This document shows, in pieces, positions 35,766 to 46,562 of a stretch of 64,000 bases of DNA. Positions within the stretch are counted from its first letter, which is position 1; each line of letters starts with the position of its first letter. This DNA comes from DATMER01 sp963844885 (lineage in GTDB: Bacteria; Acidobacteriota; Thermoanaerobaculia; Multivoradales; UBA5704): assembly GCA_963844885.1 (NCBI GenBank), contig CAWJQA010000017.1:195012-259011 (forward strand). The letters run 5' to 3'. Both the position numbers and the translations under genes were made by a program. Under the pieces are notes generated by a model that had not been told where the DNA came from, ran no database searches, and saw nothing but the letters and a program-made list of their open reading frames with translations.

Positions 35766-36218
35766 TCACTCGACGCCGGAGGAGCCGAAGCCGCTCCCGC
35801 CGCGGCCCGTCTCATCGAGGGACTCGGACTCCAGCCACTCGATGATTTCGACGCGGCTGATCACGAGCTGGGCGATGCGGTCGCCACGCCGCAACGGGAA
35901 CGGCGATTCTCCCAGGTTGACCAGGATCACTCCCACCTCGCCGCGGTAGTCGCTGTCGATCGTGCCGGGGGCGTTGAGGATGCCGATGCCGTGGCGCAGG
36001 GCGAGGCCGCTTCGGGGCCGCACCTGGCCCTCCCATCCCGGCGGGATTTCCAGGACGAGCCCGGTGGGTACGAGCAGGCGCTCGCCCGGCCGGATCACCA
36101 GCTCCTCGCCGATCGCGGCGCGGAGGTCGAGCCCGGCGCTGCCCGGAGAGGCCGGTCCGGGGAGAGGCAGGCCGGCGGCGGACGGAAGCTGCTGAATCCT
36201 GATCCGCATGCGAGTCAT
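35766..36218 (-). CDS. dut: dUTP diphosphatase
   Basis: A 150-residue trimeric dUTPase. All five motifs are visible: SAGLDLRAA (1), RPRSGLAL (2), GTIDSDYRGEVGV (3), RRGDRIAQLVI (4) and RGGSGFGSSG (5, the P-loop-like tail). It hydrolyses dUTP to dUMP in the cytoplasm and keeps uracil out of DNA. The start ATG at 36218 is preferred; 36209 is an alternative, and the longer frame upstream is the antisense of the previous gene. It is the last gene of the pilus/secretion operon, 7 bp after a pseudopilin gene, an unusual place for dut. Confidence 0.93.
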   Translation of the reverse strand: MTRMRIRIQQLPSAAGLPLPGPASPGSAGLDLRAAIGEELVIRPGERLLVPTGLVLEIPPGWEGQVRPRSGLALRHGIGILNAPGTIDSDYRGEVGVILVNLGESPFPLRRGDRIAQLVISRVEIIEWLESESLDETGRGGSGFGSSGVE

Positions 36219-36225
36219 CGCCGGG

Positions 36226-37068
36226 TTATCGGCGGGCGACGCCACCGCCACGGTTGGCGCCGCGGGGGTTGGGATTGGTCCGGCCGCCGGGAGTCTCGCC
36301 GTTCTGGGGCCCGCTGCCCTCGGGCGGCTGCAGGATCCTGGGCAGGGGCCGGCCCAGCCAGCGGGTGCTGAGCTGAAGCCCGGAGCCTTGGGCGGGATTG
36401 CCGCCGGAGCCCTCGGGCTGGTTGCCGCCTCCACCACCCTGGATCAGCATTGAGACCGTGAACAGCCACTCGTCGTAGTGGTCGTGGCCGTTGAAGATGA
36501 GGATCGACTCCTTGGAGCTGCGGCTGTGGACGCCGATGAAGGGGCCGACCTGGGTGGGCTCCTTCTTCCCGCCGGTCCCGGTGTCGTTCGGAACCTCGTC
36601 CCCGGGCTTGCCCGAGTCGCCGCCCTGGCCACCCTTGCCGTCCTGATCTTCCCCGCCGCTCGGGCCTTCCGGCTGCGGAGTGAGAACCGGGCCGTTCCTG
36701 TTCAGCGGGACGAGCACCCACGTCCCCTCGTCGGTCATGGGATCCTTCCAGAGCTTGCGGATCGAGCGCGGCTCGACCTCGACCAGCTCCTGGATGCGCA
36801 CGGGCAGGCGCTGGAACCGGTTCTGGAAGATGCGGACCGCCTCGGCGTACTGGAAACCGCGGGAGATGAGCTCCTCTTCCCGCTCGCGGCGGATGACGTG
36901 GCTCCACTTCGGCAGCGCCACGGCGACGAGGATGTTCATCACCGTCAGCATCATCATCAGGATGACCAGGTTGTACCCGGCCTCGGAAGGGCGATGCCGC
37001 CGCGCCGAAGGAATCTCCCTCTCCCCCGTTTCGGGGGAGAGGGCCGGGGAGAGGGGGGATGGGATCAA
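36226..37068 (-). CDS. Pseudopilin-like protein with Gly/Pro-rich C-terminus
   Basis: About 280 residues. A class III-type signal EAG/YNLVILMMMLTVMN (residues 28-44) marks a pilin-like N-terminus, but position +5 of the mature protein is Ile, not the usual Glu, as in some tip or minor pseudopilins. The globular part (45-120) contains REREEELISRGFQYAEAVRI; the rest is disordered and rich in G, P, N and Q. The first 20 codons come from a C-rich stem-loop repeat at 37017-37043, so the start (TTG at 37068) is uncertain. It is the third of three pilin-like genes. Confidence 0.72.
   Translation of the reverse strand: MIPSPLSPALSPETGEREIPSARRHRPSEAGYNLVILMMMLTVMNILVAVALPKWSHVIRREREEELISRGFQYAEAVRIFQNRFQRLPVRIQELVEVEPRSIRKLWKDPMTDEGTWVLVPLNRNGPVLTPQPEGPSGGEDQDGKGGQGGDSGKPGDEVPNDTGTGGKKEPTQVGPFIGVHSRSSKESILIFNGHDHYDEWLFTVSMLIQGGGGGNQPEGSGGNPAQGSGLQLSTRWLGRPLPRILQPPEGSGPQNGETPGGRTNPNPRGANRGGGVARR
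37017..37043. repeat. C-rich stem-loop (CCCTCTCCCCCG / CGGGGGAGAGGG)
   Basis: Perfect 12-bp arms around TTT. It is followed by a degenerate second G-rich half (GGCCGGGGAGAGGGGGG). Related stem-loops occur at 49564-49609 and 52569-52613. This copy is translated as the leader of the pseudopilin. Confidence 0.8.
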
Positions 37069-37075
37069 TTCTCCA

Positions 37076-37495
37076 TCACCATTCGGCGTACGGCGTGCCG
37101 GACAGAGAGACGTTGCGGGAGCCGGAGTGGACGTCGATGACGCCCGGTTGACCGTCGGCGGAGTCGCTTTCCGGCGGCGGGCTGTCCGGATCGATCTCCT
37201 CGTAGGTCACGACCCAGGTGTCGCTGCGCTTCGTGATCGGATCGATGGGGATGGCGCGGAGGTAGCCGCCCTCCACCAGCGCCTCGAGGCTCGCGGGATA
37301 GCGTCCCTTGTCGCCGTAGTGCTGGTCGATGGAATCCCGCATCGTGTGCAGATCGGTCTTGAGGACCGCTTCGCTGGCGCGGCGGGGGATGTCCTTCATC
37401 TTGGGCATCGCGATCGCGGCGAGGATGCCGACGATGGCGATGACGATGATCAGCTCCAGCAGGGTGAAGCCGCTCTCACGCTTGCGCTGTTTCAT
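37076..37495 (-). CDS. gspG: Major pseudopilin, GspG type
   Basis: A 139-residue type II pseudopilin: short basic leader, G9 cleaved before FTLLE (E at mature +5), hydrophobic helix FTLLELIIVIAIVGILAAIA, then a GspG-like domain with YPASLEALVEGGYL, PIDPITKRSDTW and a Gly/Ser tail. It would be processed by a PilD-type peptidase (not in the window) and polymerised by the GspE/F/C/secretin machine. It is 16 bp downstream of another pilin-like gene. Confidence 0.9.
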   Translation of the reverse strand: MKQRKRESGFTLLELIIVIAIVGILAAIAMPKMKDIPRRASEAVLKTDLHTMRDSIDQHYGDKGRYPASLEALVEGGYLRAIPIDPITKRSDTWVVTYEEIDPDSPPPESDSADGQPGVIDVHSGSRNVSLSGTPYAEW

Positions 37496-37510
37496 CTCGC
37501 ACCTTCCTTC

Positions 37511-38000
37511 TCACCATTCCCGGTACGGGACCCCGTTGAGGCCGACGGCTCCGGAGAGCGAGTAGACGTCGAAAACGTCCTCGCCGCCCCAGGACGTCGC
37601 GTCGGCCTCGTCCTGGTAGCTGCGCAGGCCCCACTCGGCCTCGCCGGTCATCGGATCGACCGGGATGCGGCGCAGGAGCTTCAGCTTCTTGTCGACCTGC
37701 CCCGCCAGCGCGACGCCGTCGACCAGGACGTCGAGATCCTTCGGGATAGCCGTCGGTCCCCAGGTCCACCGGAATGAGCCCCGAGTCGCTGTACCGCTTG
37801 TATTCGTCGACCGCCGCGCGCATGTCGCGCAGGGCCGAGCGCAGCTCCATCTCCTTGATCCGCCGGGCGGTGAACTTGACCGAAGGCAGCGCCACGCTGG
37901 CCAGGATCACCATCACCGCGGCCACCATGACCAGTTCGGCCAGGGTGTAGCCGGCCTGGGAGCGGCCGGGACGCAGCGGGGTGGGACGGAGCCGTCTCAT
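37511..38000 (-). CDS. Second GspG-like pseudopilin (one frameshift)
   Basis: Leader then QAG/YTLAELVMVAAVMVILAS (E at mature +5) and a GspG-like domain. An extra base near 37,742 (CCCGAAGG for CCCAAGG, GYPKDLDVL) shifts the frame. The remainder reads on as LLRRIPVDPMTGEAEWGLRS and ends GLNGVPYREW, clearly homologous to the other GspG (PIDPITKRSDTW...GTPYAEW). The intact length would be about 163 residues. ATG at 38000 (GGAAGGA upstream) is preferred; 38015 and 38030 are possible. Confidence 0.8.
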
Positions 38001-38026
38001 CAATCCTTCCAACATGGCGCGCCTCT

Positions 38027-40615
38027 TCAACCTTCCTTCCGAACGTCGACTTCCAGCGACTGAGCCCGCACCGGCGACACCGGCGCGAGCGTGGCATCCA
38101 TGGCGTCGCTGCGGGAGAAGCCGATCCGCGTCGGACCGGTGCTCAGGGCGCGGAAGGTGATGCGTGCGACCGTGCCGCGGCCGGTGACCGCGGGCACCTC
38201 GCCCAGCCGGCTGGCACCCAGGACCACCTCGCCGGGATGCGAGGCGTCGGCGAGAATCTGGGCATCCCGCGGAAACGCGCCGCGCTCGACCTGTTCCACG
38301 GCGAGCGCGGCGGGATCGTAGGAGACGGCCAGCGGCAGGTGGGAGATCGGCTGATCGGCCTGCGCCTGCACCTTGACCACAAAGCTCTCGCCCGGCGCCA
38401 CCGCCAGCCTGTGCGGCATCAGCCAGACCCGCACGGGCACAGACGACGGTGATGCCGACGGCGACCCGAGCGTGCCGAGCGTGGCTCCGGCGTCCTCGGC
38501 GGAGCGCTCGGTCCGATAGCTGCCGAGCAGCGTCCGCGGCGCGGTCGGCGCCGGCGGCAAAGCGGCCTGCGGCTGGCCGCCCGGCGGCTCGTCCTCCGTC
38601 TCGGGCTCCGGCTCGGGCTCGGTGCGCGGAGGTACGGACGGCCGGAAGATGTCGGTGGGCGGCGCGACCGGAACCAGGTTGATTCCCGACGGCGGCTCCT
38701 GGAGCTGCGGCTCCTCACCCTCTCCCCCGCCCTCGTCCTCCATGACCTCCCCGCTGTCCTCGGGGCGCAGGCCGCGGGGGAGGCGCTGGAGGCGGCGGCG
38801 GATGGCGTCCTGAATATCCTCGGGCGTCTCCTCCCCGGCTTCGAACGGACCTTCGACGTCGGACTCGACGCGCGGGCTGTTGGCGCGGAAGGTGATGTTC
38901 GCCTCCGTGCCGACCCAGATCGGCAGCAGGTCTTCCTCGGTGATCTCGGCGTTGCGGATGATGTGCGGCGTCAGGGTCAGGATGACGTCGGTGCGCTGCG
39001 CGTCCGTCCGCTTGTTCGAGAACAGCCGGCCGATGAGCGGGATTTCGGAGAGGCCCGGGACGCCGTTCTCGGCGTTGCTCTCGTCGCTGCGGATCAGGCC
39101 CGCCATGAAGTTCGTCTCGCCGTCCTGGAGGCGGATGACCGACTCGATCGTGCGCGTGCCGATGATCGGCTGGTCGCCGCGGTAGGAGTTGATCTGGTCC
39201 ACCGCCACCTTGACCTTGAGCGTCACCTCCCGGTTGTGGTGGACGCGCGGCTCGAGGTCGATCCGGATGCCCACGTCCTGGTACTGGAAGGAGGTGATCG
39301 GCACGATGCTGCCGCCGACCGTGTTCGAGGTGTTGAAGGTGGTGAGCGGGATCGGCACCTTGTCGCCGATCACGAGGCTCGCCTTCTCGCCCTCGGTGAT
39401 GCGGAGCTGCGGCTTGGCCAGGAGCTGGGCGTCCGAGTTCTCCTTGGCGAAGTTGTAGACGAAGCTCGGGATCGTCAGCATCCAGTTGCTCTGGTTCAGG
39501 TACTGCAGGTCGGAGACCCGCACGCGGCCGCTGGTGGAGGTGCCGCCGGTACCGCCAGTCCCTCCGGTACCGCCGGACGGGGTGCCCATGTCGATCGTCT
39601 GGCCGATCGAATAGGGCTGCAGGAGCATGCCCAGGTTGCGCAGCCGCGCCGAGTTGATCTGGAGGAGCTCGACGTCGATCACCACCTCGGCCTTCGATTT
39701 GTCGTTGGCCTCGATGATGCGCTCGGCGACCTTCACCTTGTCCGCGGTGTCGCGCAGGATGATGGCGTTGAGCTGCTCGTTGGTGGCGAGCTTCTTGGCG
39801 TCCACCAGGCTGCGCAGGATCGTCATCATCTCCTTGACGTCGGAGTTCGACAGGAAGAACGTCTGGATGACGAGATCCTCGTAGGTGCGGCGGTTCTGCG
39901 GCGTGTCCTGGGCGACGAGGATCGAATGCTCGTCGATCACCTTGTAGAAGTGGTTGGCCGTGCGCATCAGCGTCTCCAGGGCCGACTGCGCGGTCACGTC
40001 CTGGAGCTGGATGGAGACCTCCTGGTCCTTCAGGTTGGGATCGAACAGCACGTTGATCCCGAACGCCTGGCCCAGGGCCTTGTAGATCTGGAAGATCGAG
40101 ACCGGCTCCGGGAAATCCATCGAGATCGGCTTGTCCGAGCGCGGGTTGAGGACCGGCGGCTGCGGGACCGCGCCGCGGACCTTCTTCTTCATCTGGTCGA
40201 TGGTGTCGGAGTCCCGGTTCTGGCGCTGTGCCTGCCAGGCCTGGCGCACGTGCGCGAGCTGGGCCTCGGCATACTGGTTCGTCGGGTCGAGCTGGACCGC
40301 CTGCTGGTACTCGATCATGGCCCGTTCGAGCACACCGGCCTTCTCGAATTCCTGGCCCTTCGTGAAATGGGCCTGCGACGCCTTGATCTTGGCGCGCATC
40401 AGGGAGGCCTTGAAGCCCAGGTTCTCCGGGTTTTCCTCGACCGCCTTCATGTACTGCAGGACGGCCTCGTCCCAGTCCCCTCGCTGCGTGGCGATGTCGG
40501 CCTGACGCGAAGCCATGTGGCTCGCGCAGGCGGTCAACCCCGCGAGCCCCGCGAGCGGCCCGAGGGCGAACAGCAGGATCAAGGACCGCACAGTGGCTTG
40601 GCGCATCTTCGTCAC
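38027..40615 (-). CDS. gspD: Lipoprotein secretin (GspD/PilQ type) with TPR and C-terminal cohesin-like domain
   Basis: An 862-residue protein. Lipobox LTAC (C30) after an N-terminal signal; TPR-like repeats at 35-125; N-domains with ISMDFPEPVSIFQIYKALGQ (160-180) and VIQTFFLSNSDVKEMMTILR; the secretin pore domain at about 330-560 (VPGLSEIPLIGRLFSNKRTD, RTDVILTLTPHIIRNAEI); a Pro/Glu-rich linker; and a final domain (about 735-860) resembling a cohesin/all-beta domain (PGESFVVKVQAQADQPISHL, AVSYDPAALAVEQVERGAF). It forms the outer-membrane channel. The C-terminal cohesin-like domain and N-terminal TPR are unusual in standard GspD/PilQ. Confidence 0.9.
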   Translation of the reverse strand: MTKMRQATVRSLILLFALGPLAGLAGLTACASHMASRQADIATQRGDWDEAVLQYMKAVEENPENLGFKASLMRAKIKASQAHFTKGQEFEKAGVLERAMIEYQQAVQLDPTNQYAEAQLAHVRQAWQAQRQNRDSDTIDQMKKKVRGAVPQPPVLNPRSDKPISMDFPEPVSIFQIYKALGQAFGINVLFDPNLKDQEVSIQLQDVTAQSALETLMRTANHFYKVIDEHSILVAQDTPQNRRTYEDLVIQTFFLSNSDVKEMMTILRSLVDAKKLATNEQLNAIILRDTADKVKVAERIIEANDKSKAEVVIDVELLQINSARLRNLGMLLQPYSIGQTIDMGTPSGGTGGTGGTGGTSTSGRVRVSDLQYLNQSNWMLTIPSFVYNFAKENSDAQLLAKPQLRITEGEKASLVIGDKVPIPLTTFNTSNTVGGSIVPITSFQYQDVGIRIDLEPRVHHNREVTLKVKVAVDQINSYRGDQPIIGTRTIESVIRLQDGETNFMAGLIRSDESNAENGVPGLSEIPLIGRLFSNKRTDAQRTDVILTLTPHIIRNAEITEEDLLPIWVGTEANITFRANSPRVESDVEGPFEAGEETPEDIQDAIRRRLQRLPRGLRPEDSGEVMEDEGGGEGEEPQLQEPPSGINLVPVAPPTDIFRPSVPPRTEPEPEPETEDEPPGGQPQAALPPAPTAPRTLLGSYRTERSAEDAGATLGTLGSPSASPSSVPVRVWLMPHRLAVAPGESFVVKVQAQADQPISHLPLAVSYDPAALAVEQVERGAFPRDAQILADASHPGEVVLGASRLGEVPAVTGRGTVARITFRALSTGPTRIGFSRSDAMDATLAPVSPVRAQSLEVDVRKEG

Positions 40616-40646
40616 TCTTTTCTCCGATTCAAGCGCGATTCAGGCG

Positions 40647-41303
40647 TTAGCGGCCGATGGGCAGCCGCTGGGCCGGCTCGTTGGGAAAATCCACGAACCG
40701 GATCTCGACAGATTCAAGGCCGACCTGGGAGAGGAGGAACTTCCCTTGGATCACCTCTCCCTGTTGTACGTTCAGGATGTCTTTTCCGTCCGTGAAGACG
40801 GCGATCGGACGGTCGACGGGCCCGAACCTTCCCAGATATTTCAGGCTGAAGACCGGCGGCTTCGGCCGCGCGGCCTCCGCCGCGGCCCGCCGCGCCGCCT
40901 CTTCCTGCTGTTGCCGCAGGAGGTCCGCCGCCTCGCGCTGCGCGCGCAGCTCCTCCGCCGTCAGCGGGCGGGGTGGCGGCTGGGGCGGCGGCTGGGGAGG
41001 CGGCGGATCCACGAAGTGCCACGGGTCGCGCCCCACCTGGTATTCGTGCTTCTGGGGCTGCAGGTCGGCGACCTTGAGATCGAGGATCTCTTCGACCGGC
41101 GGCCTGGCCGGCGGCCGGCCGGCGCCGGGGATACGGCCCAGGGTGGCCGTGGCCGGATCGTCTTCCTCGCTTCCACCGGTGCCGGGGCTGCCGACGGGGG
41201 CGGTGTTGATCATACCGCCGGACGGACCGAGGTAGTGCCAGGCGACAAACAGGACCAGGACGCCCAGGACGGTCAGCAGGAGCTTGGTGCGGCTCTCGTT
41301 CAC
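40647..41303 (-). CDS. GspC/PilP-like inner-membrane protein
   Basis: A 218-residue protein with an N-terminal membrane helix (LLLTVLGVLVLFVAWHYL, residues 8-25), a Pro-rich linker (about 95-115), a helical Glu/Ala region, and a C-terminal beta domain (PVFSLKYLGRFGPVDRPIAV, VQQGEVIQGKFLLSQVGLES) similar to the HR domain of GspC/PilP. This domain contacts the secretin's N0 domain and aligns inner and outer membrane parts. It overlaps pilO by 4 bp. Confidence 0.78.
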   Translation of the reverse strand: MNESRTKLLLTVLGVLVLFVAWHYLGPSGGMINTAPVGSPGTGGSEEDDPATATLGRIPGAGRPPARPPVEEILDLKVADLQPQKHEYQVGRDPWHFVDPPPPQPPPQPPPRPLTAEELRAQREAADLLRQQQEEAARRAAAEAARPKPPVFSLKYLGRFGPVDRPIAVFTDGKDILNVQQGEVIQGKFLLSQVGLESVEIRFVDFPNEPAQRLPIGR

Positions 41304-41920
41304 GCGCCGGGCCTCCCGCTGCCTGCCGCCGCGTTGGCAACCGTGCCGGTACCGGCCTCGTTGGCGAACAGAGTGGAAAGGGTCAGGTTCATCTGCAGTT
41401 CGGGCCCCTCGTCGCGGGTCTCCTCCGACAGCGTCACCGCCTCCAGGCTCAGGAAGGAGTCGGTCAGCTCCAACAGGTTCAGGAAGCTGCGCAGCTCCGG
41501 GTAGGTCCCTTCGACCGAAAAGACGTAGGAGCGCTTGACCAGGCCGTAGTCTTCGATCTCCTGCTGAGGGTAGGCGATCGACTTCGGGTTCAGGCCGGCC
41601 TGGCGGGCCAGGCGCTTGACCTCGTCCGTGGCGAGGGTGAGGCGCTGGCGGCGGGTCGAGAAGCGGTCGTCGTAGAGCCGCCGGATCTCGGTCTCCGCCG
41701 CGCGGGCGCGCTCGAGCCGGTCCTCGAGCACGGCTCGCTTGTCCTCCAGCGGCTTGAGCTGCTGCTCGCGCACCGAAGCGATGTCGGACTCCAGCGACTG
41801 CACCTGCCCGGCATAGCCGAAGCGATAGATGGAGAACGCCACGGCGTTCGCCAGGAAGAACAGCAGCGCCGGCAGCCAGATCCAGAGGCGCTGGCGCCAG
41901 ATCTCGGATTGATCCTTCAT
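41300..41920 (-). CDS. pilO: PilO-like inner-membrane assembly protein
   Basis: A 206-residue protein with one membrane helix (IWLPALLFFLANAVAFSIYR, residues 13-32), a coiled coil (SLESDIASVREQQLKPLEDK, 42-61, continuing to about 85), and a C-terminal ferredoxin-like domain (SYVFSVEGTYPELRSFLNLL), as in PilO/GspM. It pairs with PilN. Overlaps of 4 bp with both neighbours show translational coupling. Confidence 0.82.
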   Translation of the reverse strand: MKDQSEIWRQRLWIWLPALLFFLANAVAFSIYRFGYAGQVQSLESDIASVREQQLKPLEDKRAVLEDRLERARAAETEIRRLYDDRFSTRRQRLTLATDEVKRLARQAGLNPKSIAYPQQEIEDYGLVKRSYVFSVEGTYPELRSFLNLLELTDSFLSLEAVTLSEETRDEGPELQMNLTLSTLFANEAGTGTVANAAAGSGRPGA

Positions 41921-42597
41921 TTACCGGTCTCCGCCTTGGCGCCCGCCGGGGCCGGCCGGCCCGTCCCGGCGGGAAGATAGGTCACCCGCAGGTCGAACCG
42001 CAGCCTGTTGTCATGCTCTTCGTCGCGCGTCTCGCGGGTGACGTCGGGGTCTTCGAACGAAGGGTGGGCGAAAAGCCTGTCCACGAAATCGGAGAGCGCC
42101 TCGTCGCTCCTGGACTCGGCCTGGATGATCAACGGCACGCGGTCGCTGGTCCCCACCGGCCGCCGCCCGCGCAGGGTGTTGGACGAGGTGGGGCGCGAGC
42201 CCGGCCGGTCGTCGGCAGCGATGGTCGCCGGCTGGAGCTGAATCAGCCGCACGTCGTTCGGCAGCACCTCGGCCAGGCGCTCGAACAGCAGGCTCCAGGA
42301 GAAGGTCCGCTCCCCGATCTTGCTGTTGAGGAAGGCGACCTGCTCGTTCTGCTGCCCCAGGTCGAGCTGGGAGAGCCGGGCCTCCAGGTCCGCGACCACC
42401 TTCTGCTGCCGCTCCACGCTGTCTTCCAGGCTCGCGCGCTCGGCCCGCTTCTGGCTCGAGCCGGCGAGGTAGCTCCAGAACAGGAACACGTTGCCGAGCA
42501 GCAGCAGCGCGCCCACGATCCAGAGCAGCAGGGCGGTGCGCACCACCGGCCGGGAGTTGACGTACGGCCGCCGGGCGAGGTTCAGCGAGCCGTTCAT
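41917..42597 (-). CDS. pilN: PilN-like inner-membrane assembly protein
   Basis: A 226-residue protein starting at the ATG at 42597; the family signature NLARRPYVNSRPV opens it (PilN N-terminal, which binds PilM). A membrane helix follows (TALLLWIVGALLLLGNVFLF), then a coiled coil (55-90) and a ferredoxin-like domain with FERLAEVLPNDVRLIQLQPA. Longer frames upstream are antisense of pilM. It overlaps pilO by 4 bp and pilM by 4 bp. Confidence 0.83.
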   Translation of the reverse strand: MNGSLNLARRPYVNSRPVVRTALLLWIVGALLLLGNVFLFWSYLAGSSQKRAERASLEDSVERQQKVVADLEARLSQLDLGQQNEQVAFLNSKIGERTFSWSLLFERLAEVLPNDVRLIQLQPATIAADDRPGSRPTSSNTLRGRRPVGTSDRVPLIIQAESRSDEALSDFVDRLFAHPSFEDPDVTRETRDEEHDNRLRFDLRVTYLPAGTGRPAPAGAKAETGK

Positions 42598-43568
42598 ACG
42601 ACCTCCTGACGGACGGCGCCGAGCATGGGAGCCAGCTCGCGCCAGGCGGGCGCCACCGGATCCTCGCTGCGCAGCGAGGGAAGATGGCGGCCGTCGACCG
42701 GGGCCACGGACGCTCCGAGGCCCTCCCGCAGCCGGTCGAGCCACATCGGCTCGGCCTCGGGCGGCGCCAGGAGGAGAACCGGACCGAGCGGGGCGCCCGC
42801 GAAGTGCTCGTCGAGGAAGTTCCGCGTCAGCTTGAGGTCGCGCGTGATGTAGATTGCGTGCGCCGCGCCGGACCTGCCGCCCGTATCGCCGGCATCGCCG
42901 GTAAACGCCTTGAAACGGTGGAGCACCGGCTCGCCGTTGCGGGCGAAGATCAGCGTATAGCCCTCGGTCTCCACCTGCACGACCGCCGAGAATCCCGACG
43001 CCGACGCGGGCAGCTCGACGGCCGAGAGCAGCGCCAGGCTGGAATTGGTGATGCGGCCGAGACGCACGCCGTGCGGCGGCGAAGGCGTCCTCGAGTCTGG
43101 CCCAGGAGCTGCTCGACGCCGAAGCCCAGCATGAGCCGCCGCGGCTCCTCCTGGACGCGGCAGCGGCTCGACCTCGACCGCGCTCACGCGCAGCTCGTCG
43201 ACGCGGAACGGCACCAGGCGCCGAGCTTCCAGCGCAGGACGTCGTCGCGGGCCGGGCCTGGCGCGGGCAGGTCGGTGATCTCGCTGAAGGTCGACGCGCA
43301 GCCAGGCGTCGGGGAGGACCAGCGAGGCCTCCTTGACGCCGCCGGGATTCCCTGCACCAGCCCGCCCACCAGCGCCTGGAAGGCGGCCGGGTCGCGCAGC
43401 GGTCCGCCGAGCAGGCCCGCATGGAACGCGTCCGCAGGCAGCGGCCGCCTCGCGCCAGCCGCGCAGGCGGAAGCCCTGGCGGTCGCGCACGAACTGGCCG
43501 TAGCGCAGACGCCGGGCGTCGAGCGCGAAGGCGTGCGGCGGCGCCGGCACCGGGTCGAGCCCGAGCAC
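42594..43568 (-). CDS. pilM: PilM-like actin-fold protein (several frameshifts)
   Basis: Position between GspE and PilN and the C-terminal half (GRITNSSLALLSAVELPASA, VQVETEGYTLIFARNGEPVL, APPEAEPMWLDRLREGLGAS) indicate the cytoplasmic actin-like PilM. The N-terminal half is broken into three frames: HAFALDARRLRYGQFVRDRQ, then LPADAFHAGLLGGPLRDPAA, then KEASLVLPDAWLRVDL, so at least three indels lie between about 43,120 and 43,460. Start: GTG at 43568. PilM recruits the ATPase and binds PilN. The nucleotide-binding motif is poorly preserved, as in GspL-like relatives. Confidence 0.65.
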   Translation of the reverse strand: MLGLDPVPAPPHAFALDARRLRYGQFVRDRQGFRLRGWREAAAACGRVPCGPARRTAARPGRLPGAGGRAGAGNPGGVKEASLVLPDAWLRVDLQRDHRPARARPGPRRRPALEARRLVPFRVDELRVSAVEVEPLPRPGGAAAAHAGLRRRAAPGPDSRTPSPPHGVRLGRITNSSLALLSAVELPASASGFSAVVQVETEGYTLIFARNGEPVLHRFKAFTGDAGDTGGRSGAAHAIYITRDLKLTRNFLDEHFAGAPLGPVLLLAPPEAEPMWLDRLREGLGASVAPVDGRHLPSLRSEDPVAPAWRELAPMLGAVRQEVV

Positions 43569-43572
43569 GCGC

Positions 43573-45230
<1,658 letters not shown>

Positions 45231-45265
45231 TCGCCGATATCCCCGTACCTCGAAGCAGCCCTGAG

Positions 45266-46537
45266 CTAGAACTTGGCGCTGCCGAGCATGCCGAACATCG
45301 GCAGGTAGATCGAGATCAGCAGGATCGCGATGATCGATGCCCATGAAGACCAGCATCAGCGGCTCGACCAGCGAAAGGATGCGCTGCATCCGGGTCTCGA
45401 CCTGTTCGTCGAAGAAATCGGAGACGTTGGTCAGCATCTCGTCGAGCGACGCCGGTCGCCTCGCCGACCTTGACCATGTCGATCGACATGTCGGTGAACA
45501 TGCCGGCGTCTGCTCGAGCGCCGCGTGGAACGCCTTGCCCTCGCGCACCATCTGGATCGTCGGCTCCAGGCCGCGCGCGGACGTAGCGAGTTGCCCACCG
45601 CGGTCGACGGCGATCTCGAGCGCCGGCACCAGCGGCATGCCGCCCGTCAGCAGGGTGCGAGAGCGAGCGGCAGAACTCCGCCAGCGCGAAGCGGTGGAGC
45701 ACCGGCCCGAGCAGCGGCGCCTTGAGGCGTCACCCGGTCCAGCGCCACCCGGCCGGTGTCGGTGCGGTTCCAGCGAGCGCAGAAAGCGCGACGCCGCCGA
45801 TGATACACGGCCAGGATCAGCGGCCAGTTGTCGGTCGCAGGAAGATGCGAGAAGCCGAGCGTCGATGCGGGTGATCAGCGGCAGCTCGACGTCGAGCTCC
45901 GTAGAAGAAGCCCATGAACTTGCGGCACCACGAAGATGGCCATGATGAAGATCATGGCGATCGACAGGCAGACCAGGACCGCCGGGTAGACCAGCGCGGA
46001 GACCACCCGCTTGCGTGCGTCGATCACGAGCTTGGTGTAGCGGATGAAGCGGCGGATGACCTGCTCGAGCTCGCCGCTGCGCTCGCCGGCCTTGAGCGTC
46101 GAGGCGGGTAGAGCGGCGGGAACAGCTCGCCGAGCGCGGCGAAGGCGTCGGAGAGCTCCTCGGCCGCTCTTGACCCGGTCGCGGATGTCGGTCAGCACCT
46201 CGCGGAAGTTCGGGTCGCGCATCCGCTCGAGCATCAGGTTCAGCGCCTGGAGCAGCGGCAGACCGGCCTTGAGCAGCGCAGCCAGCTCCTGGTTGAAGAT
46301 GACGAACTCCTGGATCGGGATGCGCTTGCGGCGGAAGCGCAGCCGGCTCAGGGAGCGCAGGCCGCCGCCAACCTTACCGGCATGGGCGGCGCGAGCCGGC
46401 ATGCCGCGGCGCCGCACCTCGAAGAGGTGAAGCCCGCGCTTGCCGAGGTCGACGCGCAGCGACGGCTCGTCGGGAGCGTCGAAGGCCTCCTCGATGACCC
46501 GTCCGTCCGGGGTGCCCACGCGGCAGATGAAATGCAT
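45266..46537 (-). CDS. gspF: Inner-membrane platform protein GspF/PilC (several frameshifts)
   Basis: The first 210 residues are in one frame except for a shift near 46,163: LRFRRKRIPIQEFVIFNQEL (T2SSF domain 1), LLKAGLPLLQALNLML, KAGERSGELEQVIRRFIRYT and the membrane helix VCLSIAMIFIMAIFVVPQVH. The second T2SSF domain lies in other frames, with extra bases near 45,451 and 45,336 (ATCGATCATCGCG where ATCATCATCGCG fits GIIIAI). It ends YLPMFGMLGSAKF at 45266, a typical GspF C-terminus. Intact length about 420 residues. It anchors the ATPase and pseudopilus. Confidence 0.87.
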
Positions 46538-46562
46538 CGTCCTCTCCGTCTCCTTCGTCGTC

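Noticed and set aside
35439..35815. Long open frames on both strands across the 20-bp array (repeating 20-residue pattern)
   Set aside because: A 20-bp period gives all frames a 60-bp repeat without stops; there is no ribosome site, and both strands are open equally. It is the array itself, not a gene.
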